This document shows, piece by piece, positions 1-8,345 of a DNA stretch of 64,000 bases. Below the pieces are notes generated by a model. The model saw only the letters and a list, made by a program, of their open reading frames with translations, was not told the DNA's origin and searched no databases. The DNA is from DASQPR01 sp963836775 (GTDB lineage: Bacteria > Actinomycetota > Actinomycetes > Mycobacteriales > Micromonosporaceae), in the NCBI GenBank assembly GCA_963836775.1, contig CAWIKR010000003.1:2852001-2916000 (forward strand). Direction: 5' to 3'. A program made the position numbers and the translations under genes. Each line of letters opens with the position of its first letter. Position 1 is the stretch's first letter.

Positions 1-1182
1 GAACTTCGGCACACGGACGCTGACCTTGGTTCCGGCGCCCGGCGCCGTCTCCACCACCAGGCCGAACTCGTCGCCGAAGACCGATCGGAGCCGCTCGTCG
101 ACGTTGGTCAGGCCGACGTGCGCGGCGTCCTCGTCACTGGCGGTCTGGCCGAGCGCGGCCGGGTCCATCCCGACGCCGTCGTCCTCGACCGTGATCACGC
201 AGTGCGCACCGGTGTCACGCGCCTCGATGGTCACCATGCCGACGCCGGTCTTGCCGGCCAGACCATGCCGGACCGCGTTCTCCACCAGGGGTTGCAGGCA
301 GAGATACGGCATCGTCACCGGCAGCACCTCGGGCGCGATCTGCAGTCGGACCTCGAGACGCTCGCCGAACCGGGCACGCTCGATGGTCAGGTAGCGATCA
401 ATCGCGTGCAGTTCCTCGGCGAGCGTGGTGAATTCGCCGTGCGCCCGGAAGCTGTAGCGGGTGAACTCGGCGAAGTCGAGGATCAGATCCCGTGCGTGCT
501 CCGGATCGGTGCGGACGAACGACGCGATCGCCGACAGCGCGTTGTAGATGAAGTGCGGGCTGATCTGGGCGCGAAGCGCGCGGACCTCGGCGTGGGCCAG
601 GCGCTCCCGGGATGACTCCAACTCAGCGAGCGCGATCTGGGTCGCAGTCCAGGTGGCGGTCTCGATGGTCGCCTGAACCAGCCCGGGCGCCGGTAGCGCG
701 TCGGCGAGCGCGATCAGCGCGCCGACCGCGACGCCGCCGCCTGCCGACGGCGTCAGCAACGGTGCCGCCACAGCGCCGCGGATGGTGCACTCCAGCTGGT
801 CGCATGCCAGGTCACGGGCGCCCAGCACGGTGGCCCGGCCGGTGCCGAGCACGCGGGAACCGGCGGCCATGACCTGATCCCGATGGTGTGCGCCAAGCCC
901 GTCGAAGGCCAGCAGACCACCGCTGCCGTCGATCACCGCGAGCCCGGCCGAGCCGGTCAACCGACGCAACGGCCGGATCGCCTTGCCGGCGTTGGCGGTG
1001 GTGAGACCGCCGCGCAGCGGCTCGCCGGCGATTCCGGCCAGGTGCAGGACGTCATAGGTGGCGCGCTGGCTGGCCGTGGCGATGCCGCGCCGGGCACGCG
1101 AGCGGACCACCGCATAGACCGCGATGGCCAAGGCCGACAGCAGCACGACTACGGCGACGGCAGCGATGACGTTGCTCCGCAC
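1..1182 (-). CDS. LytS-type sensor histidine kinase (3' end outside window)
   Basis: Membrane-bound sensor kinase of the LytS/YehU group; 394 codons are visible and the gene runs off the left edge without a stop. Read on the minus strand it has one N-terminal membrane helix (about residues 3-25), a GAF-like middle region (about 40-190), the His_kinase motif AQISPHFIYNALS near residue 206 with the phosphorylated His, then an N box (QPLVENAVRHG) and G box (EDDGVGMD) of the ATPase domain, ending at AGTKVSVRVPKF, close to the usual family C-terminus. The GTG start is supported by a promoter ending 6 nt upstream (leaderless mRNA). The partner in this family is a LytTR response regulator, expected just outside the window. 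The signal is unknown. Confidence 0.88.
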   Translation of the reverse strand, partial: MRSNVIAAVAVVVLLSALAIAVYAVVRSRARRGIATASQRATYDVLHLAGIAGEPLRGGLTTANAGKAIRPLRRLTGSAGLAVIDGSGGLLAFDGLGAHHRDQVMAAGSRVLGTGRATVLGARDLACDQLECTIRGAVAAPLLTPSAGGGVAVGALIALADALPAPGLVQATIETATWTATQIALAELESSRERLAHAEVRALRAQISPHFIYNALSAIASFVRTDPEHARDLILDFAEFTRYSFRAHGEFTTLAEELHAIDRYLTIERARFGERLEVRLQIAPEVLPVTMPYLCLQPLVENAVRHGLAGKTGVGMVTIEARDTGAHCVITVEDDGVGMDPAALGQTASDEDAAHVGLTNVDERLRSVFGDEFGLVVETAPGAGTKVSVRVPKF

Positions 1183-1188
1183 GCCCCG

Positions 1189-1217
1189 ATAATTCCGGCC
1201 GCGCCCGTCTTGCACAA
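1189..1217 (-). promoter_or_regulatory. Leaderless promoter of the LytS-type kinase
   Basis: On the minus strand TTGTGC (1217-1212), 17-nt spacer, AATTAT (1194-1189), then 6 nt to the GTG at 1182. This places the transcript start at or next to the start codon. It lies in the gap after the PH-domain operon, so the kinase can be transcribed on its own. Confidence 0.4.
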
Positions 1218-1234
1218 TCCCTGTCGCCGGGGCG

Positions 1235-2230
1235 CTACGGATTGTCGACCGGCAGTGTGCCGGTCTGGTCGGCCGGGCCGAACATGCTGTTGATCAGGTC
1301 GAGGTCGCTCCGTTGCTGTTTCCGGCGCGGCAGCATGGTGGCGACGAAGACGGGTGAGCTGAACCCAGTGAAACGCGGTCCACGGAATCGGATCCGGCCG
1401 AACCAATCGCCATCCGGTGACCTGATCCATTGCACATCGTCCCAGCGCAGGTGCCCGGTCGTGAACAGATTGCGGGCGGTGATCCCGTCCGCGTCGATCT
1501 CGAGGGCGATCCGCCGCGCCCGACTCGCCACCACGACGGCGCTGACCGCCGCGACCATGCAGACGACGCCGCCGAACCAGTTGCCGCTCCGCACCGGATC
1601 ACCGATCACGAAGGCGGCGATCGCGAGCGCCGTGGCTCCGCCCGCGATCAGGATGAAGGTCGCGGCGTAGACAAGCTCGACGTACCGGCGCCGGAACGTC
1701 AGCCGGCCGGATTCGGGCAGCAGCGCGCGACGCTCGTCGGTGGTTAAGCGGCGGCCCGGCGTAAACCGCGACGGCGGCTCGGGCGTCGTGTCGGCGAGCG
1801 GTGGCGCCCAGCCTGGCAGCTGCGAGATTGCGATGTAGCCGGCCAGGATGACGAGAACCAGGCCAGCAGTGACCGGATAGTACGGCCACCAATGGCGGCG
1901 GCCGTCAAGGTGCAGCAGCGTCGACACCGTGAGTGTCAGGAAGGTAAGCACGAATGCCGCTGAGACCAGCACTCGATGGCGTGGGGTCGAGCGACGGAAA
2001 TTGGCGTATGACACCAGGAACGAAAGCCCCGGCATCAGCGCGATCAACCCGCGCGAGCCGCGGAACACCAGTGAGCAGGCGCCCATGGCCAGTGAGAATG
2101 CGAGAACTGTCCGGATCAGGCGCCACGAGACGATGATCCGCCCGGACTCGTCCTGGAATCTCATCGCGCGCAAGTCGTCGGCGAGGCTGGGCTCGGGCTT
2201 CGCCAACGGTGCGGGCGCCATTTCGGTCAT
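1235..2230 (-). CDS. PH-domain membrane protein, paralogue 1 of 3
   Basis: 331-residue integral membrane protein of unknown function. About six hydrophobic segments lie in two groups (roughly residues 39-138 and 184-236), followed by a cytoplasmic C-terminal PH-like domain (about 237-331) with the pattern EIDADGITARNL..LRWDDVQWI. The two genes upstream encode proteins of the same plan (ARNL/VRNI followed by an RWDDV/SWSRI/PWDRV segment), so this is the last member of a tandem triplicate. Its ATG overlaps the TGA of paralogue 2 (ATGA), which indicates translational coupling. Bacterial PH-like domains of this type are known from many actinobacterial membrane proteins, but no activity can be assigned here. 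Confidence 0.85.
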   Translation of the reverse strand: MTEMAPAPLAKPEPSLADDLRAMRFQDESGRIIVSWRLIRTVLAFSLAMGACSLVFRGSRGLIALMPGLSFLVSYANFRRSTPRHRVLVSAAFVLTFLTLTVSTLLHLDGRRHWWPYYPVTAGLVLVILAGYIAISQLPGWAPPLADTTPEPPSRFTPGRRLTTDERRALLPESGRLTFRRRYVELVYAATFILIAGGATALAIAAFVIGDPVRSGNWFGGVVCMVAAVSAVVVASRARRIALEIDADGITARNLFTTGHLRWDDVQWIRSPDGDWFGRIRFRGPRFTGFSSPVFVATMLPRRKQQRSDLDLINSMFGPADQTGTLPVDNP

Positions 2231-3150
2231 CGCGCCTCCGGTCCGAGCAGATCGAGGAGGGGTTGGAGCCGCGGATCGTCCTTAAAACGGATATTTCGGG
2301 GCTGGCCGGTCCATCTCGATATGACGAACACGCCGTTGCCGAGCCGGAGTCGCAGACCGGAGACACTGTCGGCCGGAACGATACCGGTGATGCGGGACCA
2401 CGAGACACGATATGTACGCCAGATATTGCGGACCGTAACCATCTCCGAGTTGACGATCAGCGCCACACCCGGCCCGCGTACGCCGCACCAGACTGCCACA
2501 GCCGCGGCGGCGATCGCGACAGCGACGACCGTCCACTTCTGATCGCTGGTGAACCCGACTGCAGCGGCCACGAACACCACGGCGAGCGCCCAACTGACGC
2601 CGGTCAGATACCAGCGCGCTCGACTCCGGAACACCCGCTCTTCGGACGGCGCGAGGAGATTACGGCGCTCGGCAGCGGTCCACTGGCGGGACACCGTGAT
2701 GCCCGGGTCGCCGGGGCCGAGCATTCCGTACGGTGGTGCAAACGATCGCAGCTGGGTGGTGGCGGCGAATCCGGCCAGGACGATCAACGAGGCACCCAGC
2801 TCCACCGGAACCGAAGGCCACCAGCCCGATCGTTTCGCCTCCGGCACCACCGCGTGTGCCGCGATCGGGGCAAACAGAGCGAGCACGATGAACACGGCGA
2901 GCGCGGCCCGATGGGCCGGCGATGCACCGGCCCAACGCCCCAGGCTTCGAATCGCGGTCGCACCGGCAATGCAAACGACGGCTTCGGAGTGGAATACGTC
3001 GACGCCGAGCCATGCGAAAATCGCGGCGACACCGAGAAATGGTGCGTAGCTGGCGATTGCCAAAACGAATATGTCGGGACTGAGCCGAATCCGGCCGTAC
3101 TCGTCCTGGATCAGCAACGCCCGCCGCGGCGATTCAGTTTCCGTCAGCAT
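2227..3150 (-). CDS. PH-domain membrane protein, paralogue 2 of 3
   Basis: Middle gene of the triplicate, 307 residues from the ATG at 3150 (MLTETESPRRALL); an in-frame GTG two codons upstream, right behind a GGGGGG run, is an alternative. The open frame extends further upstream but there overlaps paralogue 3 in another frame. It begins with the shared element LIQDEYGRIRLS (compare FQDESGRIIVS in paralogue 1), has four or more membrane helices, and ends in the PH-like domain with IVNSEMVTVRNIWRTYRVSW. The start lies inside the last codons of paralogue 3, so the three genes form one overlapping operon. Function unknown. Confidence 0.82.
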   Translation of the reverse strand: MLTETESPRRALLIQDEYGRIRLSPDIFVLAIASYAPFLGVAAIFAWLGVDVFHSEAVVCIAGATAIRSLGRWAGASPAHRAALAVFIVLALFAPIAAHAVVPEAKRSGWWPSVPVELGASLIVLAGFAATTQLRSFAPPYGMLGPGDPGITVSRQWTAAERRNLLAPSEERVFRSRARWYLTGVSWALAVVFVAAAVGFTSDQKWTVVAVAIAAAAVAVWCGVRGPGVALIVNSEMVTVRNIWRTYRVSWSRITGIVPADSVSGLRLRLGNGVFVISRWTGQPRNIRFKDDPRLQPLLDLLGPEAR

Positions 3151-4012
3151 CGTCACTGCCCCCCTGAACCGGCCCGAGCAGCGCCACCAGGGCGTCGAAC
3201 CGGGCGTCCGGGTGGCCCTTGCGTGGGAATGCGGGTCCGGTGAGCGCAGTAAGGGTGATGGCCTTGTCATCATCGAGGTCAAGCACGACCTCGGCCTTAA
3301 GGGCCGGATGCACGGCGACGACCCGGTCCCACGGGATGCGATGGGTGCGCAGCAGGTTTCGGGCGGTCACCTGCTCGGCGTCGAGGATCAGCTCGATTCG
3401 TCCCGCGCGCGGCAGGCACCAGCCAGCCCACAGCGTCGCGCCGCTGCCCAGGACGATGCTGCGCCAGTCGTGCGCCCCGGCCCCGTAGATCGCGAGCCAG
3501 GGCGCGCCTACCAGCGCGAGCGCGAAGAACACCACGAGGAACCGCCGTAGCCCGGCATTGCGGACGACGCGACGCCCGGAGCCGTCCAGCAGCGCGTGCC
3601 GTTCGGCTGGGGTCCAGACCCGGGCCGGTGCAAACGGCTTCCGGAACGGCTGGACCGGCGGCCGCGCATATTCCCGAGCCTGGTTGAACCGGCCGAACAC
3701 GCTCAGCACGACGAGCGCCGCGCCAAGTCCCGCACCGGCTTGGGCATACCAGTGGTGCGGCACCACCTCCCCGGCGATCGCCACCGCCACCACCAGAACG
3801 ACAACCGTCACGATGACCAGGATCCGATGCCGCCAAGTCGAGCGTCGCCATCCGGCGGTCGGGATCAGCGCCAGACCGGCCGCACTGGCCGCGGCCAGTG
3901 CCAGGTTGTCGTCCCGCAAGACCTCGATCACCAGCATGAACGGGTAGACACCGAGGAACAGCCAGACGGCGTCCCACCGTGTTGTCTCGGATGCCGATGA
4001 GGGGGCGGTCAT
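3134..4012 (-). CDS. PH-domain membrane protein, paralogue 3 of 3
   Basis: First gene of the triplicate, 292 residues from the ATG at 4012 (MTAPSSASETTRWD); a longer in-frame reading up to 4162 would overlap the antiporter gene and has atypical composition. It has membrane helices in two groups and a C-terminal PH-like domain with ILDAEQVTARNLLRTHRIPWDR. It lacks the N-terminal QDEYGRI-type element of the other two. It starts 31 bp after the antiporter stop on the same strand, so the antiporter and PH-domain genes may share a transcript. Function unknown. Confidence 0.82.
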   Translation of the reverse strand: MTAPSSASETTRWDAVWLFLGVYPFMLVIEVLRDDNLALAAASAAGLALIPTAGWRRSTWRHRILVIVTVVVLVVAVAIAGEVVPHHWYAQAGAGLGAALVVLSVFGRFNQAREYARPPVQPFRKPFAPARVWTPAERHALLDGSGRRVVRNAGLRRFLVVFFALALVGAPWLAIYGAGAHDWRSIVLGSGATLWAGWCLPRAGRIELILDAEQVTARNLLRTHRIPWDRVVAVHPALKAEVVLDLDDDKAITLTALTGPAFPRKGHPDARFDALVALLGPVQGGSDDADGN

Positions 4013-4043
4013 GGCTGGACATTGTGCGGCATCGTGTCGCGCG

Positions 4044-5645
4044 CTACCGCCCCGGCAGGGTGCTCTCCTCGTGGTCGAGCTCGCGCTGCAGCTTGCGCAG
4101 GCTCTCGTCGGGCAGCCGGCCGGAATCCCGCCAGCGCAAATACTCGTCCCGCTGGGCGTCAATCACCGCGTGCCGGGCGCGGACCGATGCTTCGAACTCC
4201 GGAGTCCAGGTGACGTCGTCGTCCTCGGTCGACTGCAGCATGTCGATCCGGGCGCGGTAGCGGTCGGCGCGCTGTTGCAGCGCGTCGTGCATGGACGATC
4301 CGGTGTGCTCCGGGATCTGGTGGTCGGCCTGCAAATCGTCGATGACCTCCTTGGCGGCTTCGACGGCGGCCAGCCGGGCCTCGTTGCGCAGCTGCGCCTC
4401 TTCGGTCGGGTTGGCCTTGAGCTGGAGCATCCGCAGCAGTGGCGCGAAGGTCAGGCCCTGTCCGACCAGGGTCACCAGCACCACCACGTACGCACAAAGC
4501 AGTAGGAGATCGCGCCCGGGGAACGGCGAGCCGTCGTCGGTGGTCAGCGGGATCGCGAAGATCGCGGCCAGGGTGATGACGCCACGGGTTCCGGCCCAGC
4601 TCATCGCGATCACCTCGCGCCGATTCAGGGTCGGGTTCGGATCGCCCATCCGCCAGCCGAACCGCCCCGGCACCAACTGAGTGAGGACCAGCCAGAGCGG
4701 CCGCACCAGCAGCACCGCGGCCAGGGTGACGCCGGCTGCGGCCAGGATCGTGCCGATCGGCTCGTCCTTCAACCCCTTGAGCACTTCCGGCAGTTGCTGA
4801 CCGATCAGCAGGAAGACCAGGCCCTCCAGCAGGAACTCGACCAGTTGCCAGACGGCACCGGTCTGCAGCCGCGTCGCGCCGGACTCCACGCGCGGGGCGT
4901 CGTGACTGGCCATCAGTCCGGCGATCACCACGGCCAGCACGCCGGAGACGTGCAACTCCTCACCCAGCAGGTAGGCGACGAATGGAGTGGCCAAGGACGC
5001 GGTGTTGGCCAGCAGCGGATCGTTGAACAGCGGCCGGGCCAGCCGCAGCAGCAGACCGATCGCGGCTCCGACCAGCAGGCCGCCGCCCGCCGCGAGGACG
5101 AACTTGCCGCCGGCCATGGCCCAGGAGAACCCGGCGCCCACGGTGGCGGCCACCGCCACCTGATAAGTGGTCAGAGCCGTCGCGTCGTTGAGCAGGCCCT
5201 CGCCGCCGATCAAGGTGCCCAGCCGCGGTGGCATTCCGGCCCGCCGGCCGACCGAGAGCGCCGCCACCGGGTCCGGTGGGGCCACGGCGGCGCCTAGGAC
5301 AAATCCGGCCGCAAGCGGCAGGCCTGGCACGACGAGTGAGACCAGGAACCCGACGGCAAACGCGGTGATCAGCACCAGGACCACCGACATGCTGGCGATG
5401 GGTCGCCAATTTGCCCGAATTGCCAGGAGACTCGACCGTCGGGCGGCACCGTAGAGCAGCGGCGGGATCAGCGCCACCAGCACGACTTCGGGTTCGATAT
5501 GCAGGTTCGGCCCGGGCAGGACCGCGTACAGGAGACCGAAAAGGGTCAGCACGATGGTGTACGGAACATTGAAACGATCGGAGATCAACTTCGACAGGAA
5601 GACGACCGCGACCATCGCCAACACGAACGCGACATGGCCCAACAT
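4044..5645 (-). CDS. Na+/H+ antiporter, CPA1 (NhaP) family
   Basis: Secondary transporter exchanging Na+ (or K+) for protons across the cytoplasmic membrane. About 12 membrane helices occupy residues 1-400, with the family ion-site signature APPDPVAALS and the segments GGEGLLNDATAL and SWAGTRGVITLA. A charged cytoplasmic tail of about 120 residues (AQLRNEARLAAVEAAKEV onward) is likely coiled coil, as is common in NhaP-type proteins. The start is uncertain: the ATG at 5645 matches usual family N-termini, but a TTG at 5666 has a better upstream GGCGGAA ribosome site and would add seven residues. Downstream on the same strand come the PH-domain genes. Confidence 0.9.
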   Translation of the reverse strand: MLGHVAFVLAMVAVVFLSKLISDRFNVPYTIVLTLFGLLYAVLPGPNLHIEPEVVLVALIPPLLYGAARRSSLLAIRANWRPIASMSVVLVLITAFAVGFLVSLVVPGLPLAAGFVLGAAVAPPDPVAALSVGRRAGMPPRLGTLIGGEGLLNDATALTTYQVAVAATVGAGFSWAMAGGKFVLAAGGGLLVGAAIGLLLRLARPLFNDPLLANTASLATPFVAYLLGEELHVSGVLAVVIAGLMASHDAPRVESGATRLQTGAVWQLVEFLLEGLVFLLIGQQLPEVLKGLKDEPIGTILAAAGVTLAAVLLVRPLWLVLTQLVPGRFGWRMGDPNPTLNRREVIAMSWAGTRGVITLAAIFAIPLTTDDGSPFPGRDLLLLCAYVVVLVTLVGQGLTFAPLLRMLQLKANPTEEAQLRNEARLAAVEAAKEVIDDLQADHQIPEHTGSSMHDALQQRADRYRARIDMLQSTEDDDVTWTPEFEASVRARHAVIDAQRDEYLRWRDSGRLPDESLRKLQRELDHEESTLPGR

Positions 5646-5833
5646 CCACCTATTCTGCCGGACCAAGAGTTCCGCCCGGTATCCAACCGGCCCGCCTGTG
5701 TCGAGTCGCGCCTGGTCAGCGGCTCGACGTCGCGTCGCGCCGACTTCTACCGAGCCACGTCAAACCGACACGCTCAGTAATCTACGTAATTCCCACTATC
5801 ACGGAGGATTGTGGCACTTCGGCACCGTCGACT

Positions 5834-5861
5834 TTTGGTATCGCGGCAATCACGCTATGTT
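5834..5861 (+). promoter_or_regulatory. Possible promoter of the riboswitch-NlpC/P60 transcript
   Basis: TTTGGT (5834-5839), 16-nt spacer, TATGTT (5856-5861), about 50 nt before the riboswitch. It is the best-looking pair in the gap and is not tested. The rest of 5667-5913 shows no gene. Confidence 0.25.
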
Positions 5862-5913
5862 CGCCTCTGTCGCACCGGCGTCCTGCAGATCACCCCCGAC
5901 CTGCACCGGAGCG

Positions 5914-6080
5914 GCGCCGCCGAATCGCAGTCGTCTCTGACTCCATCCTCCCGAGCCGAGACAGCGAACCGGGGACCCAGGTTGTTGGGGTGAATCCGTT
6001 GATCACGGACGGTGACGTTCGTGGATGCGGTAGGGCGCATCTTCCCGCCCGAATCCGTCAGCTAACCCGGTAGGCGGTGC
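5914..6080 (+). promoter_or_regulatory. ydaO/yuaA-type c-di-AMP riboswitch
   Basis: The segment carries the conserved blocks of the ydaO-yuaA class in order: GGGGACCCAGG near 5972, GGGGTGAATC near 5988, GGTAGGGC near 6030, and the hallmark CCCGAATCCGTCAGCTAACC at about 6047-6066 followed by GGTAGGCG. Closing stem P1 forms between 5914-5921 (GCGCCGCC) and 6073-6080 (GGCGGTGC), 8 bp with one G-U. A ribosome site (AAGAAGGAG) and the TTG start of an NlpC/P60 gene follow within 22 nt. In actinomycetes this class commonly controls Rpf and NlpC/P60 wall hydrolases and turns expression off when c-di-AMP is high (established for the class). Confidence 0.9.
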
Positions 6081-6101
6081 GCGGAAGAAGGAGTCATCGC
6101 T

Positions 6102-7073
6102 TTGCGCCATGCGCAACGGCTGATGCGCGCGCTCGTCCTGGCCGGGGTGGCTGTCGCCGTAGTGGCACCCGGGTCGACGGCGATCGCGTCGCCATCGCCC
6201 TCGTCCATCGAAAAGCAGATCGATCAAGCAAACAACGAGCTTGAAGGCATCGTCGAGCAGTACAACGGGCTCAACGACAAGCTCAAGGGCAACCAGGCGG
6301 CGGAGACCAAGCTGGGCACCGCCATGAAGCCGACCCTGGTCGCGGCCCAGGCCGCCGAGGCCGGACTCGCCAACATCGCCTCGTTGGTCTACATCGCCGG
6401 CCCGGCCGACCCACTGTCCGCGATCGTCAGTTCCGACAGCACCGACGGCCTGCTGGACCAAATGGCCACGCTCGGCCAGATGGCCACTGACCGGCAGAAG
6501 CAGATCGAGACCTACCGGTCCGCCGTTGCCGCGTACGACAACCAGAAGCAGCAGCTCGACGGCCTGATCGCGGCGCAGAAACTGGAGAAGTCGCAGCTCG
6601 CGGCCAAGAAGGCGACGATCAACCAGAAGCTCACCAAGCTCTACACGATGCGAGTGGCGGCCTACGGGTCGCCGAACGCGCCGCTGCCGACCTCGGTGCC
6701 GTCGCCGCCGTCGATTCCGGGCCGGGCCGGCGTGATCGTCAAGTTCGCCTACAAGCAGCTCGGAAAGCCGTACGTGTTCGCCGCCGCGGGCCCGAGTTCG
6801 TTCGACTGCTCCGGCCTCGTGCTGGCCGCCTACAAGCAGGTCGGCGTGAACCTCTACCACACCGTGACGGCGCAATGGCACACCGCGCAGCACATCACCC
6901 GATCCCAACTGGCGCCGGGCGACTTGGTGTTCTACGAGAGTTCGTCGCTGCACCACGTGGCCATCTACATCGGCGGCGGCAAGGTGATCCACGCGCCGCA
7001 CACCGGAGATCACGTACGCATCGCGAGCGTCGACATGATGCACCCATGGGGCTACGGACGGATCGCTGGCTAG
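6102..7073 (+). CDS. Secreted NlpC/P60 peptidoglycan endopeptidase
   Basis: RipA-like wall hydrolase, 323 residues. It has a signal peptide (about 1-30), a long coiled-coil region (about 35-190), a Pro/Ser linker, then the NlpC/P60 domain (about 205-323) with catalytic Cys236 (FDCSGL), His285 (HHVAIY) and third residue His297 (IHAPHTG). The family cleaves D-Glu-mDAP type bonds in stem peptides outside the membrane; the coiled coil normally holds the enzyme inactive or targets it to the division machinery. The TTG start is chosen because GGAG lies 8 nt upstream; an in-frame ATG at 6123 would remove the positively charged start of the signal. Expression is probably gated by the c-di-AMP riboswitch directly upstream. 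Confidence 0.93.
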   Translation: MRHAQRLMRALVLAGVAVAVVAPGSTAIASPSPSSIEKQIDQANNELEGIVEQYNGLNDKLKGNQAAETKLGTAMKPTLVAAQAAEAGLANIASLVYIAGPADPLSAIVSSDSTDGLLDQMATLGQMATDRQKQIETYRSAVAAYDNQKQQLDGLIAAQKLEKSQLAAKKATINQKLTKLYTMRVAAYGSPNAPLPTSVPSPPSIPGRAGVIVKFAYKQLGKPYVFAAAGPSSFDCSGLVLAAYKQVGVNLYHTVTAQWHTAQHITRSQLAPGDLVFYESSSLHHVAIYIGGGKVIHAPHTGDHVRIASVDMMHPWGYGRIAG

Positions 7074-7108
7074 TACTGCGAACCTCGTGGTTTCCACTGA
7101 TCTCGTCG

Positions 7109-7161
7109 ATTCTCACTAAAGGTGTCCCATGGTTGTCCCACAGGACACCGTTAGTGAGAAT
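7109..7161. repeat. Long imperfect palindrome (18 of 19 bp), likely bidirectional terminator
   Basis: Arms 7109-7127 and 7143-7161 pair over 19 positions with one mismatch, around a 15-nt loop that repeats TGTCCCA from the left arm. It lies between convergent genes (NlpC/P60 ends 7073, protease ends 7230), which fits a two-way terminator. It is AT-richer than the surroundings, so a small mobile palindromic repeat is also possible. Confidence 0.6.
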
Positions 7162-7229
7162 TTGATGGTGTGGCAAATAGCCCGCGCCCTGGTCGCCGCA
7201 TTCCTGCGTCGGCCGGGGCGCGGTGAGCT

Positions 7230-8108
7230 TTAGTAGATGGTCACGCCGTAGGCGTTGGCGGCTTCACGCACCGGCTGAAAGAAGGTGGTGCCACCGCTTG
7301 TGCAGTCGCCGCTGCCACCGGACGTGAGGCCGAGTGCCTTCTTTCCATCGTAGAGAGGGCCACCGGAGTCGCCTGGCTCGGCGCACACAGTGGTCTGAAT
7401 CAGACCGCTCACCGTGCCGCCCGGGTGGCCGCTGTACCGAACCGTCACGTTGAGCGCTGTCACCGTGCCGCTGTGCGTGCCGGAAGTCGACCCGGTGCGT
7501 CTGACATTCTCCCCGACGACAGCGTCCGCCACGCTATAGCCGCCCGGGTGAGTGAGTGAGGTGTTGTCATAACGCACCAAGGCATAGTCGTTGCCGGGGA
7601 AGCTATACGAGACGGTAGGGCCGATCAGCGTGGTGTGGCCGGAGTTGGTGTACCACGTGTTGACCAGGCTGCCGCAATGTCCTGCGGTGAGGAAGTAGTA
7701 GGTGCTGCCGCTGACCACGTTGAAGCCGAGCGAACACCGGTACTGCCCGCCATAGATGGCGGCGCCGGCCGACAGCAGTGGCGTGTAAACACCGGCCGTA
7801 CGAACAACTCGAAGCGCACCGGCGTTGGCTCCGGCGCTCTGCTTGAGCATCGCAATCTCGGCGTTGGAAACAGTGCTATCAGCGGTCACGACGACGCGGT
7901 CTGCCCCGGAATCGGTATACCAGGCGATGCCGGCAACTCCAGAGCGTTCCACCGCGTTGCGGGCGGCGCCTAGTGCGTTTGCACTGTACTGCGGCGACGC
8001 CGCGGTAGCGGTTGTGGGCAGAGCGATGACGCCGAGGGTGACTGCGCCAATCGTCGCTGCGATAAGTCGGCCGAGCCGACCGTGAGTGGGGTCGGGTGTG
8101 CTCCTCAC
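7230..8108 (-). CDS. Secreted S1 serine protease (streptogrisin / alpha-lytic type)
   Basis: 292-residue secreted protease. Signal peptide about 1-36 (ends TATA-AS), a short pro-region to about residue 110, then a chymotrypsin-fold domain with the complete triad His144 (TAGHC), Asp174 (GNDYALV) and Ser248 (GDSGGP). Cysteines at 125/145 and 242/269 match the two conserved disulfides of the streptogrisin group. It has no chitin-binding or other C-terminal module. The GTG start follows TAGGAG at a good distance. It stands alone; the neighbouring GH3 gene upstream on the same strand is separated by 237 bp. Confidence 0.93.
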   Translation of the reverse strand: MRSTPDPTHGRLGRLIAATIGAVTLGVIALPTTATAASPQYSANALGAARNAVERSGVAGIAWYTDSGADRVVVTADSTVSNAEIAMLKQSAGANAGALRVVRTAGVYTPLLSAGAAIYGGQYRCSLGFNVVSGSTYYFLTAGHCGSLVNTWYTNSGHTTLIGPTVSYSFPGNDYALVRYDNTSLTHPGGYSVADAVVGENVRRTGSTSGTHSGTVTALNVTVRYSGHPGGTVSGLIQTTVCAEPGDSGGPLYDGKKALGLTSGGSGDCTSGGTTFFQPVREAANAYGVTIY

Positions 8109-8198
8109 TGGCTTCTCCTAAGAGTTGACAGGATCGGGGGTGATCCGTCGCGGGCGCTCATATCAGCGTCACGGGTCGGTGACGCCGCATCGAGCTCA

Positions 8199-8226
8199 CG
8201 CCTATGCCAGTATCTATATGTGTCAA
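8199..8226 (-). promoter_or_regulatory. Candidate promoter of the S1 protease
   Basis: Minus strand TTGACA (8226-8221), 16-nt spacer, TAGGCG (8204-8199), in an AT-richer patch. The -35 is perfect and the -10 is poor. About 90 nt of leader would precede the GTG. Confidence 0.3.
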
Positions 8227-8345
8227 TCTATGCACAAGATGTATGCCATCGATGACGCCGTTAGGGGTGTACGGTGCGGCACTGCGACGACGGAGGCGGC
8301 TGTCTCATTGGACCGGGTATCTTCGCGGCCGCCTGTCACGTTCTG

